From Treponema sp. (GTDB lineage Bacteria; Spirochaetota; Spirochaetia; Treponematales; Breznakiellaceae), in contig WQXE01000121.1 in assembly GCA_009784995.1 (NCBI GenBank), forward strand, positions 1-5,813: a stretch of DNA of 5,813 nucleotides, in the 5' to 3' direction. This document shows positions 4,451 to 5,813 of the stretch, in pieces. A program made the translations under genes and the position numbers. Within the stretch, counting starts at the first letter, position 1. Each line of letters begins with the position of its first letter. Under the pieces are notes generated by a model that was not told the DNA's origin, made no database searches, and saw only the letters and a list, made by a program, of their open reading frames with translations.

Positions 4451-5813
4451 ATGTCAGATCAAATAATTCCTATAGACCAGCTTTTACCCAATAAACTTTA
4501 TCTGGTTGCCCTGATGGGACGCCCGATATTCCCCGGTATTTTTACACCCATTATGATCGGAAACCCTACCGATGTAAAAGTTGTAGAAGACGCTAACGCT
4601 GGTGATGGTTTAATTGGTCTTGTAATGATGCAAAATGAAACGGATGCTCCGTCAATTACCGATTTATACACAGTCGGAACTGTAGCGAAAATCGTAAAAA
4701 AAATTAATCTGCCAGACGGCGGCGTAAATATTTTTATTTCTACGTTAAAACGTTTTAAAATAAAAAAAACACTTAACGCTTCCAACCCGATTGTCGCGGC
4801 AGTCGAATATCTTGAAGAAGAAGAAGACAATACAAGCGAAGTAAAAGCGCTTACACGCGCGCTCATTTCCGAAATGAAACAAATAAGCGAAAATAATCCG
4901 CTTTTCTCCGAAGAAATGCGCCTTAACATGATAAATATCGATCATCCCGGTAAAATCGCCGATTTTATCGCGAGTATTTTAAATATTGATAAAGCTGAAC
5001 AACAAAAAATTCTGGAAATATTAAATGTGCGAAAACGCATGGAGCAGGTGCTTGTTTTTATTAAAAAAGAACAGGAACTTTTGCGGATTCAAAAAAAGAT
5101 TCAAAGAGAAATAAACGAAAAAATAGAAAAATCACAAAGAGATTATTTTTTAAAAGAAGAATTAAAAGCGATAAAAACAGAGCTTGGGCAGACTGTAGAC
5201 GCGAAAAGTTCTGATTATCAGCGGTTTAAAGAAAAGTTTGACAGTTTTAAATTCGAAGGCGAAGTAAAAGAAGCGGTAGAGCAGGAAATGGAAAAGTTTT
5301 CGCTTATGGAACCTAATTCCGCCGAATTTACTGTTACGCGCAATTATCTTGAAACTATCGCTTCTTTGCCGTGGCTAGACCCTGCTCCAGAAATTTTTGA
5401 ATTAAAAAACGCGCAGGCTATTTTGGAAGCCGATCATTACGGGCTTAAGGATGTAAAAACAAGAATTGTGGAGTTTTTAGCGGTTAGAAAACTTCGTAAA
5501 GACACCAAAGGAACGATTGTCTGCCTTGTAGGACCGCCGGGGGTTGGAAAAACTTCTGTAGGAAAATCAATCGCTCGCGCGCTTGGAAAACAATTTTTTA
5601 GATTTTCTGTCGGCGGTATGAGGGACGAAGCGGAAATTAAAGGACACAGGCGCACTTATATCGGAGCGATGCCGGGAAAAATTATTCAGGGGCTTAAAAT
5701 AGTAAAAACCAAAGACCCTGTTTTTATGATAGACGAAATCGACAAGATGGGGCAAAGTTACCACGGAGATCCCGCGAGCGCCCTTTTGGAAGTTCTAGAT
5801 CCCGAACAGAATA
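4451..5813 (+). CDS. lon: ATP-dependent protease Lon, 3' end beyond the window
   Basis: Cytoplasmic AAA+ serine protease that degrades misfolded and regulatory proteins. The visible 454 codons cover the N-terminal substrate-binding domain (about 15-210, with LMGRPIFPGIFTPIMIG), a charged coiled-coil region (about 195-285, with SQRDYFLKEELKAIKTELG at 228-246), the SLPW segment (305-308) and the first part of the ATPase domain. Walker A is GPPGVGKT (361-368), the substrate-facing loop is near MRDEAEIKGHRRTYIGAMPG (390-409), and Walker B is VFMIDEID (424-431). The rest of the AAA+ module and the Ser-Lys protease domain lie past the right edge; full Lon is about 800 residues. The ATG at 4451 is the first start after an in-frame TAA at 4445-4447. 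No Shine-Dalgarno is visible before it, which is unusual here. The frame is open to the edge. Confidence 0.96.
   Translation, partial: MSDQIIPIDQLLPNKLYLVALMGRPIFPGIFTPIMIGNPTDVKVVEDANAGDGLIGLVMMQNETDAPSITDLYTVGTVAKIVKKINLPDGGVNIFISTLKRFKIKKTLNASNPIVAAVEYLEEEEDNTSEVKALTRALISEMKQISENNPLFSEEMRLNMINIDHPGKIADFIASILNIDKAEQQKILEILNVRKRMEQVLVFIKKEQELLRIQKKIQREINEKIEKSQRDYFLKEELKAIKTELGQTVDAKSSDYQRFKEKFDSFKFEGEVKEAVEQEMEKFSLMEPNSAEFTVTRNYLETIASLPWLDPAPEIFELKNAQAILEADHYGLKDVKTRIVEFLAVRKLRKDTKGTIVCLVGPPGVGKTSVGKSIARALGKQFFRFSVGGMRDEAEIKGHRRTYIGAMPGKIIQGLKIVKTKDPVFMIDEIDKMGQSYHGDPASALLEVLDPEQN

Noticed and set aside
4498..4945. Minus-strand open frames opposite lon
   Set aside because: They are antisense shadows of a clear Lon coding frame and show low-complexity Ser/Phe/Ile-rich sequence with no family resemblance.

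Overview
This window looks like a chromosomal segment of a spirochaete, probably Treponema or a close relative. The evidence is the overall character of the enolase and Lon proteins, and an unusual signalling protein that joins a degenerate receiver, an RsbW-type ATPase and a cyclic-nucleotide-binding domain. This placement rests on remembered family resemblance, not on a search. Base composition is moderately AT-rich, roughly 40% G+C by eye. Genes fill almost the whole window, and no gene-free stretch reaches 300 bases.

Layout. Positions 12-1607 (minus) hold a complete DEAD-box RNA helicase with an expanded, repeat-rich sequence. Directly upstream of it in the same transcription unit, with only 2 bases between stop and start, lies a three-domain regulatory protein at 1610-2902 (minus). 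A divergent promoter region of about 150 bases (2903-3055) separates this operon from enolase (3056-4354, plus). A 96-base spacer follows, filled mostly by a long imperfect hairpin made of a CCACGAACC/CACGAAC-type repeat. The ATP-dependent protease Lon then starts at 4451 (plus) and runs off the right edge after 454 codons.

How the genes relate. Enolase is a housekeeping glycolytic enzyme, and Lon is a protein quality-control protease. The helicase and the regulatory protein form a probable two-gene operon. The regulatory protein looks like a stand-alone signal integrator (anti-sigma-type kinase fold plus cNMP sensor), and its tight coupling to an RNA helicase is the most unusual functional association here.

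The most distinctive feature is repeat DNA inside protein-coding sequence. The helicase gene carries an 18-bp tandem repeat (HASQDG units) between the Q motif and the Walker A motif. It also carries a 27-bp tandem repeat (KPERRDSRK twice) in its basic tail, and two or three copies of a dispersed GCGCCTTGGCGTCTTTGCGTGA-type repeat, read in frame as SRKDAKAQRR or, in inverted orientation, as a Ser/Pro-rich stretch. Together with the hairpin between eno and lon, this suggests a genome invaded by small palindromic or dispersed repeats that sometimes become protein sequence.
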